64,000 bases of DNA from CAZDIO01 sp964505555 (GCA_964505555.1 CAZDIO010000125.1:1-64000); one strand, 5' to 3'; positions 17,365-26,278 are shown, counted from the first letter of the stretch. Program-made: numbers and translations. Notes: generated by a model from the letters alone, not told the origin.

Positions 17365-17379
17365 TCGAACTAAGTTCGA
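17365..17379. terminator. Perfect short inverted repeat between convergent genes
   Basis: TCGAACT and AGTTCGA flank one A, just after the ald stop and 3 bases before the end of the convergent membrane protein gene. The loop is too tight and there is no T-run, so a terminator role is only possible. Confidence 0.25.
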
Positions 17380-17382
17380 GAA

Positions 17383-18582
17383 TCAGTGGCTCCTTCTCTC
17401 TTTTAATCGAGAAAGTTTTAGTCGAGAAAGAAGGAGAAGGAGCCCAAAGACTCCAACCGTTGTTAAAAGATACCCACCGGTGTGATACCAGGGGAGTAAG
17501 CTCTGCCTTGGAGCATCAGAGATCGCGTCATCAATGTGGCCAGTGAGGCCACTGACCAAGAAAAGAACTACCAAGAAAGCTCTATCGTAACTTCTTGTAG
17601 GCGAGAGAAGAAGCCGAGAAAACACCACCCCAATCGGCAGCACGAGAACCGTGAGGTAGTGCCCCCAGGAGATCGGTGAAAGGAGTATCATTGAAACTGA
17701 TGCAATGAGAAAGGCTGTTTCATTCTCATCCTTATGAGAGAAATGCTGCATCAATCGAAGGGAATAGAAAAAGATGCCCCCAACCACTCCCCACCCGATC
17801 ACCAATGAAACAACGGGAGAAAGATCTACTACGGGACTTACCCATCCTCCTTGATCTCCAAAAAACCTCTCTACACTACCAAGAAGAGAGAGATTTCCAC
17901 GAAAATCTTTATACTCCATAAAATTCTCAGGCGTTATCTGAAAAAGAAACCTCCCTAGCTCACCTTGAGGAAGGAGAAAAACAAACAATAAAAAGATAAG
18001 CACCCCGGTTACTACAAATCCCCCAACCGCTCGCCACCGCTTTGAAAGAAGAAAAGATAAAACTATCAACCCCGGATAAAGTTTTAATGCGGTAGCCAGA
18101 GAGAGAAACACCCCCGAAAGAACATCACTTTTCTTTCGATAGAAACACCAACTGAGGATCACCAGAGCAGAGACGATTGAAGAAAGTGCTCCTAACGAAA
18201 GAGATGCGATATGTTGGGGAGAGGAGAGAGCAAACGATAAAAACACAGGCACAAGATACAACGGAAGTTGAAGCGCCCGGACAAGAAAAAGGAGCGAGAG
18301 AAAGTATAAGATATCAGAGAAGATACTAAAGAGAAGAAAAGCCTCTGCGTAGGGAAGCCTTACAAGAGGGGTAGCAAGAAGTGCACTCAGTGGAGGGTGA
18401 TCGTTTGGTACATCATAGATTGACTGCTGTTTTAGTAACGCTTGTGCAGCGTTATAATCCTGGACAAAGTCCGCAGCAGGATCGGTAGCATACTTAAGAA
18501 TAACAAAGGTATGAATGGCGAGGGCGGCAAAGCAGCCAAGAAGAAAAACTACAAAAAGAAACCGCTTCGAGTTAGGTTGCAA
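17383..18582 (-). CDS. GT87-type (DUF2029) polytopic membrane glycosyltransferase
   Basis: A 399-aa hydrophobic protein with about 10-11 membrane segments. An extracytoplasmic loop after helix 1 contains the DFVQDYNAAQALL pattern (Asp near residue 38) and NDHPPLSALL, typical of GT-C enzymes using polyprenyl-phosphate sugars (GT87/DUF2029). Substrate is unknown. The predicted start is a TTG overlapping the minE 3' end by 11 bases with no clear ribosome site, so the first residues are uncertain. The overlap suggests expression from the min operon, an odd neighbour for cell-division genes. Confidence 0.75.
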   Translation of the reverse strand: MQPNSKRFLFVVFLLGCFAALAIHTFVILKYATDPAADFVQDYNAAQALLKQQSIYDVPNDHPPLSALLATPLVRLPYAEAFLLFSIFSDILYFLSLLFLVRALQLPLYLVPVFLSFALSSPQHIASLSLGALSSIVSALVILSWCFYRKKSDVLSGVFLSLATALKLYPGLIVLSFLLSKRWRAVGGFVVTGVLIFLLFVFLLPQGELGRFLFQITPENFMEYKDFRGNLSLLGSVERFFGDQGGWVSPVVDLSPVVSLVIGWGVVGGIFFYSLRLMQHFSHKDENETAFLIASVSMILLSPISWGHYLTVLVLPIGVVFSRLLLSPTRSYDRAFLVVLFLVSGLTGHIDDAISDAPRQSLLPWYHTGGYLLTTVGVFGLLLLLSRLKLSRLKERRSH

Positions 18583-18880
18583 GGGCTGCAGCTTGCACTT
18601 TTTTCTTCTCTTGAGAACGTGGTCTTCCCATCACCGGGGTATTGATAATCAACGCGGTGCAAGCATCTGTTCGTTGCCACTCAATATCCACCTGCTTTCG
18701 TTCAAGGACAAAATACTTACAGATCACATCTAAAAGATCCCTTCGAAAAAGGTCCATCTCTTCTGAGGTAAGCCCACTGCGATCCTGAATAAGAACCATC
18801 TGCAGCCGGTTCTTTGCAGTTTCGTTACTAAAGACCTTTCCAAATATGCGTGAAGTTATATTTTTTAGCACGGCATTCAC
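18572..18880 (-). CDS. minE: Cell division topological specificity factor MinE
   Basis: MinE stimulates MinD ATPase and drives Min oscillation so that division occurs at midcell. The 102-aa protein has the N-terminal amphipathic membrane/MinD-binding part (NRLQMVLIQDRSG) and the dimerisation domain FRRDLLDVICKYF with VDIEWQR. The start may be GTG 18880 or, with better spacing from AGGTG, GTG 18871. It is the third gene of minC-minD-minE on the minus strand. Confidence 0.93.
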   Translation of the reverse strand: MNAVLKNITSRIFGKVFSNETAKNRLQMVLIQDRSGLTSEEMDLFRRDLLDVICKYFVLERKQVDIEWQRTDACTALIINTPVMGRPRSQEKKKVQAAALAT

Positions 18881-18949
18881 CTACTTGTTTTTTCTTATAC
18901 TATCCTTAAGGCAACTTCTATAATCGACCCTCATCTTTTCCTGTCGTTA

Positions 18950-19744
18950 CTAGGCTGCTCTTAGTCTACGGCCAAGTCTCGCTAAGAGTCCCATGCCTAA
19001 GTTTGCCTCTTCAAGAGGAACATTTGTCCCGGTAAGCCGCTCTGCAATACGGAGAAACGATCTCCCCGCCGGCGATCGGGTGTTATACACAACCGGGTCC
19101 CCTGTATTTGCCGACACAACGACCTCGTTGTCACGAAAAACAATTCCTATCTGTTCAACGCCTAAAATATCCATCACATCCTGAGGAGAGAGCATATCCC
19201 CCTTTCTCACCATGTCACGATCCACCCGATTGAGAATCATCACAGGTTCAATCCCTCGTGCGGCAAGAAGGCCTATAACACGATCGGCATCACGAATCGC
19301 TGCAACTTCTGGGGTAGTAACTAGTATCGCCTCGTCAGCAGCGGCGCAAGCATTTCGAAACCCCTGCTCAATCCCTGCTGGAGAATCAATTAATACAAAG
19401 TGAAACTCCTGCTTTAGTCCATTTACGACATCAGCCATCTCTTTTTCAGAGATCGCCTCTTTATCGTCGGTCTGCGACGCGGGAAGCAAGAATAAGTTAT
19501 TTGATTTTTTTGACTTGATAATCGCTTGCTGCGGCCTACAAACATTTTTTGCAACATCGATTAAGTTATAGACGATGCGATTTTCAAGGCCCATTATGAC
19601 ATCAAGGTTTCTCAACCCGATGTCAGCATCAACAACAAGCACTTTTTTACCTTTTAGCGCCAGTGCTGCTCCCAAGTTCGCAGTGGTAGTGGTTTTCCCA
19701 ACACCGCCCTTTCCTGAAGTTATTACAATTGACCGACCTATCAT
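18950..19744 (-). CDS. minD: Septum site-determining ATPase MinD
   Basis: ParA-family ATPase that binds the membrane in its ATP form and recruits MinC. The deviant Walker A is GKGGVGKTTTTANLG (11-25), followed by VDADIGLRNLDVIMGLE and LIDSPAG. The C-terminal GLLARLGRRLRAA is a typical amphipathic membrane-targeting helix. 264 aa is standard. GGAAGGAT precedes the ATG. It follows minC by 63 bases. Confidence 0.97.
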   Translation of the reverse strand: MIGRSIVITSGKGGVGKTTTTANLGAALALKGKKVLVVDADIGLRNLDVIMGLENRIVYNLIDVAKNVCRPQQAIIKSKKSNNLFLLPASQTDDKEAISEKEMADVVNGLKQEFHFVLIDSPAGIEQGFRNACAAADEAILVTTPEVAAIRDADRVIGLLAARGIEPVMILNRVDRDMVRKGDMLSPQDVMDILGVEQIGIVFRDNEVVVSANTGDPVVYNTRSPAGRSFLRIAERLTGTNVPLEEANLGMGLLARLGRRLRAA

Positions 19745-19807
19745 ATCCTTCCTCTATTCGTAGCTTAGCAATGTTACAATCACTTTCTCCGTCCCCTTAA
19801 ATCTCTC

Positions 19808-20779
19808 TTACCGCAACGGCCGTCGAAGAAATACCCGTGGATGAAACGCTTCAACAATAATTCGTCGCTCCTCAATTCGAGCAATCTCTGCCCCATCCAC
19901 CATCTCTTCACTTCCACGAGAAATTACTGATCCGATACGAAGCTGCATCGGTCTCATCTGAAGCGCGATAATCACACGATCGCTCCCTTCATCATTATAG
20001 GCAGAGGCATGAGCTGTTCCCCGTAAATTCCCAAACACAACGATATCTCCCCCAGCAATTACATCCGCACCAGGATTTACATCTCCAACAACCAGCAAGC
20101 TAAACGGTGTTTCAATTCGTTGCCCAGAACGAAGCGTACCAAAGACAACTTTGGCGTTTGCTTCTTCGTCGTAGAAGACACTTTCACCTAATAAATCCGC
20201 CATTTTCCCTAGTTGCCTACTTTCTAGATCCCTGCCTTCTAACCCTTTTCCCCCTAACGAAATAACCCTTTCCAGGGAACTTCCGTCGTAATCTAATCCT
20301 CCAGAACCCCAAATTTCATCTCGCGCTTTTTTTCTCGGAGTCGCTTTTCCCTTCAGAGTAGCTTCTTCAATGTTTTCAAAAAGCGGAATTGTAACGGATC
20401 GTGCTTTTTCCGAGACTGCTTCGTCTTTGTCTCCAATGCTGAGCGCGTGCTCCGGTTTTTTTCTGCGACTAACAATTTCTATTGCGTAGTTTTCGCGAAG
20501 ATTTTTTGCAAGCTCCTGACTCTGATCTTTTGTGGGCATGCGGTCAAGCCACTCCAGAGAGAGCTCACCCCCTGAAAGAAAATGCCGTCGTTCTTCAAGA
20601 AACTGGCTTAACTCTCCAAGAATCATCCCCCATTCAGCTCGTCCATCGATGCGTAGCACAAGTCCCTCCTCAGTGCCTCGTGCGGAGATGACCTTAAGTC
20701 CCTGATCGCGGATGAAGCTCTTTTCCGAACTGTCCCTAGCTTCACCCATGCTAACAAGATCATCAATTACATCACTCAC
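19808..20779 (-). CDS. minC: Septum site-determining protein MinC, with extended linker
   Basis: FtsZ-assembly inhibitor recruited by MinD. The C-terminal part (about residues 200-320) has the beta-helix signature TLRSGQRIETPFSLLVVGDVN, GADVIAGGDIVVFGNLRG and the ISRGSEEMVDGAEIARIEE end. The N-terminal domain is shorter and less conserved (GLVLRIDGRAEW, LSQFLEER). At 323 aa it exceeds the usual 220-240. The extra length is a charged linker of about 75 residues (about 120-195). It is the first gene of minCDE. Confidence 0.92.
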   Translation of the reverse strand: MSDVIDDLVSMGEARDSSEKSFIRDQGLKVISARGTEEGLVLRIDGRAEWGMILGELSQFLEERRHFLSGGELSLEWLDRMPTKDQSQELAKNLRENYAIEIVSRRKKPEHALSIGDKDEAVSEKARSVTIPLFENIEEATLKGKATPRKKARDEIWGSGGLDYDGSSLERVISLGGKGLEGRDLESRQLGKMADLLGESVFYDEEANAKVVFGTLRSGQRIETPFSLLVVGDVNPGADVIAGGDIVVFGNLRGTAHASAYNDEGSDRVIIALQMRPMQLRIGSVISRGSEEMVDGAEIARIEERRIIVEAFHPRVFLRRPLR

Positions 20780-20827
20780 TGCTTACCCACTGCTTAGAGG
20801 TTTAAGTTAGTTGTAGCTTGTGGATGG

Positions 20828-20857
20828 CTTATAGCAAGTAAAAAAGTTTTGCGTCAA
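20828..20857 (-). promoter_or_regulatory. Sigma70-type promoter for minCDE
   Basis: On the minus strand, TTGACG (20857-20852) and TATAAG (20833-20828) are separated by 18 bases. Transcription would begin near 20820, about 40 bases before the minC start. Confidence 0.55.
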
Positions 20858-21018
20858 CTATCCTGCCATTTTGGTAAACAGTCACTAACCTTGTCGGCTT
20901 CTTCCTCTTATCATTGAGAGCAGTATCGGAGGTGCCTACTCTGATGTCATGAGACTTGGCTTTGCAAAAGGTAAGTTGTAGTTATCGCTTATTAACTTTG
21001 TAAAGTAATTGATCAGCC

Positions 21019-22479
21019 ATGTCTCAAAAATCGCTTTTAAGATCTGTTCGATGTCGTTTTGCCCCAAGTCCGACGGGGAATCTTCATGTAGGGGGGGCTC
21101 GAACGGCTCTCTTTAACTATCTATTTGCAAGGAAACATGGTGGGGTTCATATCTTGCGGATTGAAGATACCGATCGGGAGCGATCGACCGATGAGGCGAT
21201 TGACGCGATCATGGATGGCCTTAACTGGTTAGAGATCCCTTTTGATGAGGGACCATTTTTCCAATCAAAAAGACTGAGCCTCTATCATCAATACGCAAAG
21301 AAACTCCTCCTGCTTGGGGCTGCCTACCCTTGCACCTGCACCACAGAGCGCTTAGATCAGCTTCGAGAGGAGCAACGGATAAAAAACGAGAAACCACAAT
21401 ACGACAGACTTCATCGCCCTAAGGTGCTTTCTCCACAGTCTGATGCCATTCCAAAGGGAGATGAAAAAGATCCTTTTGTAATTCGCCTTGCTGTTCCAGA
21501 AGAAGGCGATATCGTCTTTCATGATGCTATTCTTGGAGAGATTCGAACTTCACGCACAGAGATTGACGATTTTATTATTCTTCGCAGTGATGGCACGCCA
21601 ACGTATAACTTTACTGTTGTTGTTGACGATATTGAGATGCAGATTAGCCATGTAATTCGGGGGATGGATCACATTTCCAACACTCCAAAGCAACTTGTAA
21701 TTTATCACGCACTTCAAGCATTAACACCAGTTTTTGGGCATGTTCCGATGATCTTGGGGAGCGATAAGAAAAAACTATCAAAACGCCATGGAGCGACCTC
21801 AGTATTTGAATACAAAAAGGAGGGCTACCTTCCTGATGCTTTTATTAATTATTTAGCCCGACTTGGCTGGAGTCATGGGGATCAGGAGATCTTCTCCCGA
21901 GGGGAGCTTGAATCGTTTTTCTCTTTGGAGACCATTGGAAAAAGCCCTGCGGTGTTTGACCTTGAGAAACTCTCCTGGGTTAATGCCGAACACATGAAGA
22001 CTCTTCCTTCAAAAAAACTTGCTGAGCATCTTGCTGGCTATTTACAGGAGCAGGGTTTTTCAACTGATACGCTCCTGGGAACCCCGGTGTTTTTAAAACT
22101 TGTTGAGAGCCTGAAAGAACGAACAAAAACGCTTAAGGAGATGGCAGATAATTGTCGGTGGTTTTTTCTTAATGACATCCAGATTGAATTTGATGAAAAG
22201 GCGAAAGCGAAACATCTTACTGCTGAGGTTGCAAAACCGCTTTCTTCGTTAATTGAGAAACTGAATGGCACTGAGGATTTTGTAGAAACGGAGATCGAGG
22301 CTCGCTTTCAAGAGGTTCTTCAAGAGCATGGGGTAACGCTTGTAAAGATTGCGCAGCCGGTGAGAGTTGCGGTAACGGGCACGGCGGTGAGTCCCCCAAT
22401 TTATACCGTGCTTGAAATTCTTGGAAAAGAGCGCACACTGAACCGCCTCAAACGGGCACTGGCGTCAATAAACGTTTAA
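21019..22479 (+). CDS. gltX: Glutamyl-tRNA synthetase
   Basis: Class I aminoacyl-tRNA synthetase charging tRNA-Glu, and tRNA-Gln where GlnRS is missing. The HIGH-type motif is SPTGNLHVGGART (16-28). The KMSKR-type motif is KKLSKRHGA (about 252-260). FEYKKEGYLPDAFINYLARLGWS marks the core. 486 aa is normal. It is followed within 5 bases by a convergent tRNA-Gln, with tRNA-Glu about 250 bases on, so the enzyme sits beside both potential substrates. Confidence 0.97.
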   Translation: MSQKSLLRSVRCRFAPSPTGNLHVGGARTALFNYLFARKHGGVHILRIEDTDRERSTDEAIDAIMDGLNWLEIPFDEGPFFQSKRLSLYHQYAKKLLLLGAAYPCTCTTERLDQLREEQRIKNEKPQYDRLHRPKVLSPQSDAIPKGDEKDPFVIRLAVPEEGDIVFHDAILGEIRTSRTEIDDFIILRSDGTPTYNFTVVVDDIEMQISHVIRGMDHISNTPKQLVIYHALQALTPVFGHVPMILGSDKKKLSKRHGATSVFEYKKEGYLPDAFINYLARLGWSHGDQEIFSRGELESFFSLETIGKSPAVFDLEKLSWVNAEHMKTLPSKKLAEHLAGYLQEQGFSTDTLLGTPVFLKLVESLKERTKTLKEMADNCRWFFLNDIQIEFDEKAKAKHLTAEVAKPLSSLIEKLNGTEDFVETEIEARFQEVLQEHGVTLVKIAQPVRVAVTGTAVSPPIYTVLEILGKERTLNRLKRALASINV

Positions 22480-22484
22480 ATAAC

Positions 22485-22558
22485 TGGCTCGCCCACAAGG
22501 ACTCGAACCTCAATCTTCAGAGTCAGAATCTGACATGCTACCATTGCACCATGGGCGA
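22485..22558 (-). tRNA. tRNA-Gln (anticodon CTG)
   Basis: The minus strand folds as a cloverleaf. Acceptor TCGCCCA pairs perfectly with TGGGCGA, then discriminator G and an encoded CCA. The D-loop is AATGGTAG. The anticodon stem TCAGA/TCTGA carries loop TTCTGAC with anticodon CTG. The T-arm contains GGTTCGAGTCC. 74 nt including CCA. Confidence 0.93.
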
Positions 22559-22733
22559 ACAAAATTGGTCATTAAAGCTTTTTCTTTAAGATAGTTCTAG
22601 CACACAATTCTTGAAAGCGTTATCGACGCTACACACAAGCACTAACTTCCCACCACCCTAAAAATAAATAAAATAGATAGGAAATGCTTTCTTTCTTAGC
22701 TACTTTCACATATTATCGCTTCCTTCCTTTTCC

Positions 22734-22805
22734 GGCCCCTTCGTCTAGCGGTTAGGACGGCGGCCTCTCACGCCGCAAGCACGGGTTCGATTCCCGTAGG
22801 GGTCA
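22734..22805 (+). tRNA. tRNA-Glu (anticodon CTC)
   Basis: Acceptor GGCCCCT pairs with AGGGGTC (one G-T), discriminator A. The D-arm is CGTCTAGCGGTTAGGACG. The anticodon stem GCGGC/GCCGC has loop CTCTCAC with anticodon CTC. The T-arm is ACGGGTTCGATTCCCGT. CCA is not encoded. Confidence 0.95.
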
Positions 22806-22809
22806 CAAG

Positions 22810-22838
22810 CTCTCTCCAACAAGTGTCAGAGAGTTTTT
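22810..22838 (+). terminator. Intrinsic terminator after tRNA-Glu
   Basis: CTCTCT pairs with AGAGAG across a 12-base loop, followed directly by TTTTT. It begins 4 bases after the tRNA 3' end. Confidence 0.65.
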
Positions 22839-23056
22839 AAAAAACTTATAAATCCTCACCTCGTTGATTGCGATCGCATCGAAAATCACTCCTCAAAGTG
22901 CCAAAAAAGTAGGCATGGAGCCACAAAATCTTGAAAATTACGATCTAGCATCCTCTGAGTTGACAATGTTTGTTACATGACCAGATCTGCGTACACACGC
23001 AGAAACCATCGGAGATACCGACACTAACGTTCCTCCGAAAATCGCGAAACTCTTTT

Positions 23057-23977
23057 TTATGTTCTACAGGTCCAGGCGGGAGGATGAAAGGTCCAAACCG
23101 GAAAGTCAACGTTAAGAACACCACTAAGAAATTGCTTGGATATTTTTTTGTATTCAACACAGATTGCTTGATACCATTTCTTAAATTGATATCGACGTTT
23201 TGGACATGCCGTATGACAAAGAGGTCGAGGTGCTTTCTTTGTCATAAAAGGACGAAAGCCTGGTTTTATCCGGGAAAGCGCCAAGATACCAAAAACATTT
23301 TTCCGTTCTAATTGTCTTTTTTTCGCATACTCGCGCTCAAAATTCTCCAGTGCCTTCTTTTGTATTGAAAGCCTTTTTTCTTTCGATAAGTGCTTCCAGA
23401 TTGGAAGAGGTGCTAGTTGAAGAGCATAATTTCTCTGATAGTTTTTAATATCAACGTGCTTATATCTTCCTTTATTAGCTTTGTCTTTTCTAAAATTTGC
23501 CCAATCTGTCCAAGTATAAGTGGGAACGGTTCCCGTAATAGCTTGATGATACCCTGAAAGACCTTTATATTCGTCGCCCTTAGACACAAGATATGAAGAA
23601 ACTGCATTCGCATTTACATAACAATACATGTGCACCAATTTATCTTCAAACACCACTTCACAGTCGTATCTTCGATGCCAGAGCTTGCCATCTTCCCAAC
23701 CATAGATTCTCTTTGTCGCCGCAGCTAATGCGGACTTTAAGTCTTTCATGAACTTAGGTATCCGTTTTTTTCTTCCTTGAAGGAGGAGATGAAAATGATT
23801 CCCAAGCACACTCACTCCATAAAGCTTAATTTCATATCGAGCAGCAGCTCTTGCAATGATACTGCCAAAGATATTTTCAAACTCCTTTGAAGGAAGAAAC
23901 CAGATGCGACTTTCCTTTGTTCTGGAACAAATATGATAGATCTTTTTTGAACTTAATACGCGTAATGGCCAGCCCAT
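23057..23977 (-). CDS. REP-associated tyrosine transposase (RAYT, IS200/IS605-type HUH)
   Basis: A 306-aa Y1_Tnp-family protein. The metal-binding HUH motif is GNHFHLLLQ (about residues 57-65). The conserved block YCYVNANAVSSYLV (about 118-131) carries the likely catalytic Tyr region and replaces the usual yixxNPvra. RAYTs are single-copy, domesticated relatives of IS200 transposases that act on REP/BIME hairpins. It has its own AAGGA site and no partner gene. No insertion-sequence ends are evident. The basic C-terminal tail (about 240-306) matches no known domain. It may act on the CACAGAG hairpins elsewhere in the window, which is inference. Confidence 0.85.
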   Translation of the reverse strand: MGWPLRVLSSKKIYHICSRTKESRIWFLPSKEFENIFGSIIARAAARYEIKLYGVSVLGNHFHLLLQGRKKRIPKFMKDLKSALAAATKRIYGWEDGKLWHRRYDCEVVFEDKLVHMYCYVNANAVSSYLVSKGDEYKGLSGYHQAITGTVPTYTWTDWANFRKDKANKGRYKHVDIKNYQRNYALQLAPLPIWKHLSKEKRLSIQKKALENFEREYAKKRQLERKNVFGILALSRIKPGFRPFMTKKAPRPLCHTACPKRRYQFKKWYQAICVEYKKISKQFLSGVLNVDFPVWTFHPPAWTCRT

Positions 23978-24106
23978 ATATTTGATTCCTTTCTAAGTAT
24001 TAGTGTTTTGAGAGAAGAGAGCTTCGAATGAGCGCTCTTTAAGGCTTCTATCTTTGTTCTCGTTTCTTTTTTAAGTTCGTCTCAATCTTTAAGGATCTGT
24101 GGGATG

Positions 24107-24150
24107 GTTAAGTATTTATTTCAATGCTATTAAGCACTTAACCTTATAAT
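24107..24150 (+). promoter_or_regulatory. Inverted repeat and TATAAT -10 upstream of the DUF454 gene
   Basis: GTTAAGT (24107) and ACTTAAC (24136) form a 7-bp dyad whose right arm abuts a perfect TATAAT at 24145. No good -35 lies 16-18 bases upstream, so this may be an activator- or repressor-dependent promoter for the gene starting near 24183. Confidence 0.4.
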
Positions 24151-24167
24151 ACGAATGTCTTTGACAC

Positions 24168-24587
24168 TTGAGGGAAGGGAAGTTGGCAAGGATTTTCTTT
24201 TTGCCTTTGGGATTTTTTAGCTTGGCGTTGGGCGTCGTGGGGATCTTTCTTCCGCTTCTGCCGACAACGCCCTTTCTCCTCCTTTCTGCCTTTTGCTTTG
24301 CACGGAGCTCCTCAAAAATCCACTCCTGGATGCTCTCTCACAAAACCCTCGGTGCCATCATTCATGATTGGCAACTTCATGGCGCTATCGCACTAAAAGT
24401 AAAAATTCTTAGCTCCGCACTCCTCCTCTCAACAATGAGCTACTCAATACTCTGGAAGGAAAACTCAAAACCACTAACAGCTCTCCTTCTCTCGATCATG
24501 TCCGGGGCCCTCCTCTTCATTTGGTCAAGACCCTCTCGGCAACAAACAGAAATTGAACCGTCTTCAAACAAGCCAAACAAGCTATAA
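24168..24587 (+). CDS. DUF454 (YbaN-like) small inner-membrane protein
   Basis: A 139-aa protein with the DUF454 pattern. A first helix with LPLGFFSLALGVVGIFLPLLPTTPF is followed by AFCFARSSSKIHSWML and then two hydrophobic segments (about 78-115). The family is of unknown function. The start may be TTG 24168, but TTG 24183 has AGGGA 7 bases upstream and is more likely (134 aa). It is alone between the transposase and a convergent cyclophilin gene. Confidence 0.85.
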   Translation: MREGKLARIFFLPLGFFSLALGVVGIFLPLLPTTPFLLLSAFCFARSSSKIHSWMLSHKTLGAIIHDWQLHGAIALKVKILSSALLLSTMSYSILWKENSKPLTALLLSIMSGALLFIWSRPSRQQTEIEPSSNKPNKL

Positions 24588-24650
24588 GGACATGAGAAGA
24601 GCAGTGGCGCAGCTCCCAACCTCCTCACCACGCCACCACTTATTTTTCAT

Positions 24651-25250
24651 CTAGTTCTTTATCGCTACACTTTCCTTCTTTGGAAATTCACGATCAAGCA
24701 CCTGATTCCACTCTTTTAGCTTCCCATCAGCCTTTGAGAGCACCCCTTTCGTGTCCCCTTCCACAGTAACTTTGAGCATTTTATCTCCCTGCTCAATCGC
24801 ATTGACCACCTCTTGACCACTGGTCACCTGCCCAAACACTGAATGCTTACCATCAAGCCAAGGAGTTTCCTTATGGGTAATAAAAAACTGACTCCCATTG
24901 GTATTCGGTCCACGATTCGCCATCGAGAATATTCCCGGCTTTGAATGCTTGAGACTAGAATCAAACTCATCCGTAAACGTATACCCTGGTCCCCCAGTCC
25001 CATTGCCCTGCGGATCCCCGGTCTGTACCATAAAATCCTTGATCACTCGGTGAAAAGCGAGCCCATTGTAATATCCACGTTCAACAAGATTAATGAAATT
25101 TGCTGTCGTCAGTGGAACTTTGTCAGCAAACAATTCCCCCTGAATCGTTCCTTTCGAAGTAACAATCGTCACCGTCGGGTTTGCTGCATCTGCTGAATTA
25201 GAAAACAAAGCCATAATAAGCGCCCCAAATAAAAAGTTATACCGATTCAT
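24651..25250 (-). CDS. Exported cyclophilin-type peptidyl-prolyl isomerase
   Basis: Catalyses cis-trans isomerisation of prolyl bonds during protein folding. The start at 25250 is chosen because AAGGAG lies 7 bases upstream and a signal peptide follows (MNRYNFLFGALIMALFS, cleavage near ADA). The open frame runs upstream to 25325 without a site. The domain shows FHRVIKDFMVQTGDPQGNGTGGPGY, SMANRGPNTNGSQFFIT and HSVFGQVTSG, with the catalytic Arg and Gln present. 199 aa, probably periplasmic. Confidence 0.93.
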   Translation of the reverse strand: MNRYNFLFGALIMALFSNSADAANPTVTIVTSKGTIQGELFADKVPLTTANFINLVERGYYNGLAFHRVIKDFMVQTGDPQGNGTGGPGYTFTDEFDSSLKHSKPGIFSMANRGPNTNGSQFFITHKETPWLDGKHSVFGQVTSGQEVVNAIEQGDKMLKVTVEGDTKGVLSKADGKLKEWNQVLDREFPKKESVAIKN

Positions 25251-25392
25251 AAAATCTTCTCCTTCATTTAAAAAAAGAGCCTCATCAAACAACAACACCC
25301 CCATCCATACTGCGGAAGAAGACAAAAAACAAATGAGGCTTGGATTTAAAAATTAATAAGATCTCCCTCGCAGCGGTTGCTCACAAAGGGAA

Positions 25393-25433
25393 GCTCACTA
25401 GTCTTTGGTCTTTACAGCCAAAGTCTAGTGAGC
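25393..25433. terminator. Long hairpin after the sigma factor gene
   Basis: GCTCACTAG-T-CTTTGG pairs with CCAAAG-T-CTAGTGAGC: a 15-bp stem with one T/T mismatch and a 9-base loop. It begins 23 bases past the ECF sigma stop. No T-run follows on the minus strand; on the plus strand AACAAAA follows. It could be a terminator or processing site. Confidence 0.5.
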
Positions 25434-25455
25434 AACAAAACCGAGAAAGAACCTC

Positions 25456-26103
25456 TTAAACCGTATGAAGTTGTTGGACTACGTTTATGGTAGTTAATGT
25501 AGTTTTTTCAGCACAACGAACATCGTCGTAGTATTTTCGTAAACGCCTGCGAAGCATCACTCGTGATCGGTGAAGTCGAGATTTCACTGCAGGTATGGAA
25601 AGGCTTAAAATCTCTCCCACTTCTTTATTGGATAATCCATCAATATCTCGAAGTATAAAAACTGCTTTATATTCTTCAGGAAGTCTACATATCGCTCTCT
25701 CCAACGCCACACGAAGCTGGCTTCGCAATACACGCCCATCAGTCCGCGCACCAAAATCGGTATCAGAACGATAATCAGATGGAATATGTGGACAGAGCTC
25801 TTCAATGGAAACAGCATTTTGGTGTTTTCTTTTTCGCAATTTCATAAACGAAGCGTTTACCGTTATGCGATAGAGCCAGCTTGAAAAAGCAGATTTGCCT
25901 TGAAAATCTCGAAGCTTCTTATAGAGTGTGACAAACACATCTTGAAGCACTTCCTGTGCATCTTCGGGACTTTTCGTAAGGCGAAGGGCTAAATTGTAAA
26001 CTTTCGTTTCGTAACGACAAATAAGTTCTTCAAAACTTTCAACGGAACCACCTAAGAAACACTCGATCAGTTCTTGATCCGGTCGGTCTACAACGCTCAT
26101 CAT
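25456..26103 (-). CDS. ECF-family RNA polymerase sigma factor (RpoE-like)
   Basis: A 215-aa sigma70 factor with only regions 2 and 4. Region 2 is LALRLTKSPEDAQEVLQDVFVTLYKKL with FSSWLYRITVNASF (about 38-90). Region 4 has LPEEYKAVFILRDIDG and the helix-turn-helix LSNKEVGEILSLSIPAVKSRLHRSR (about 155-180). No anti-sigma gene is next to it: downstream is the hairpin and a cyclophilin, upstream is gmk. The C-terminal 25 residues (YYDDVRCAEKTTLTTINVV) extend past region 4. Target promoters are unknown. Confidence 0.93.
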   Translation of the reverse strand: MMSVVDRPDQELIECFLGGSVESFEELICRYETKVYNLALRLTKSPEDAQEVLQDVFVTLYKKLRDFQGKSAFSSWLYRITVNASFMKLRKRKHQNAVSIEELCPHIPSDYRSDTDFGARTDGRVLRSQLRVALERAICRLPEEYKAVFILRDIDGLSNKEVGEILSLSIPAVKSRLHRSRVMLRRRLRKYYDDVRCAEKTTLTTINVVQQLHTV

Positions 26104-26278
26104 AACCTAGCCCTCCAGGTATAAACAAATGTAAAAAACGCACAGCCAACGTCTCTAGCTTTACACAAATTAGCCAGGTTAGTTGTCACAGGTTTGTAAA
26201 AAGGATTGGAATAATTGTAAAAAAACCTGGAAGCAGTAACCGTTACGACCTAATTAAAACAAGTTTCTACTTATAAAC

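Noticed and set aside
23057..23977. Complete insertion sequence around the HUH transposase
   Set aside because: No terminal hairpins, accessory tnpB or second ORF were seen, and the sequence fits a single-copy RAYT better than an active IS.
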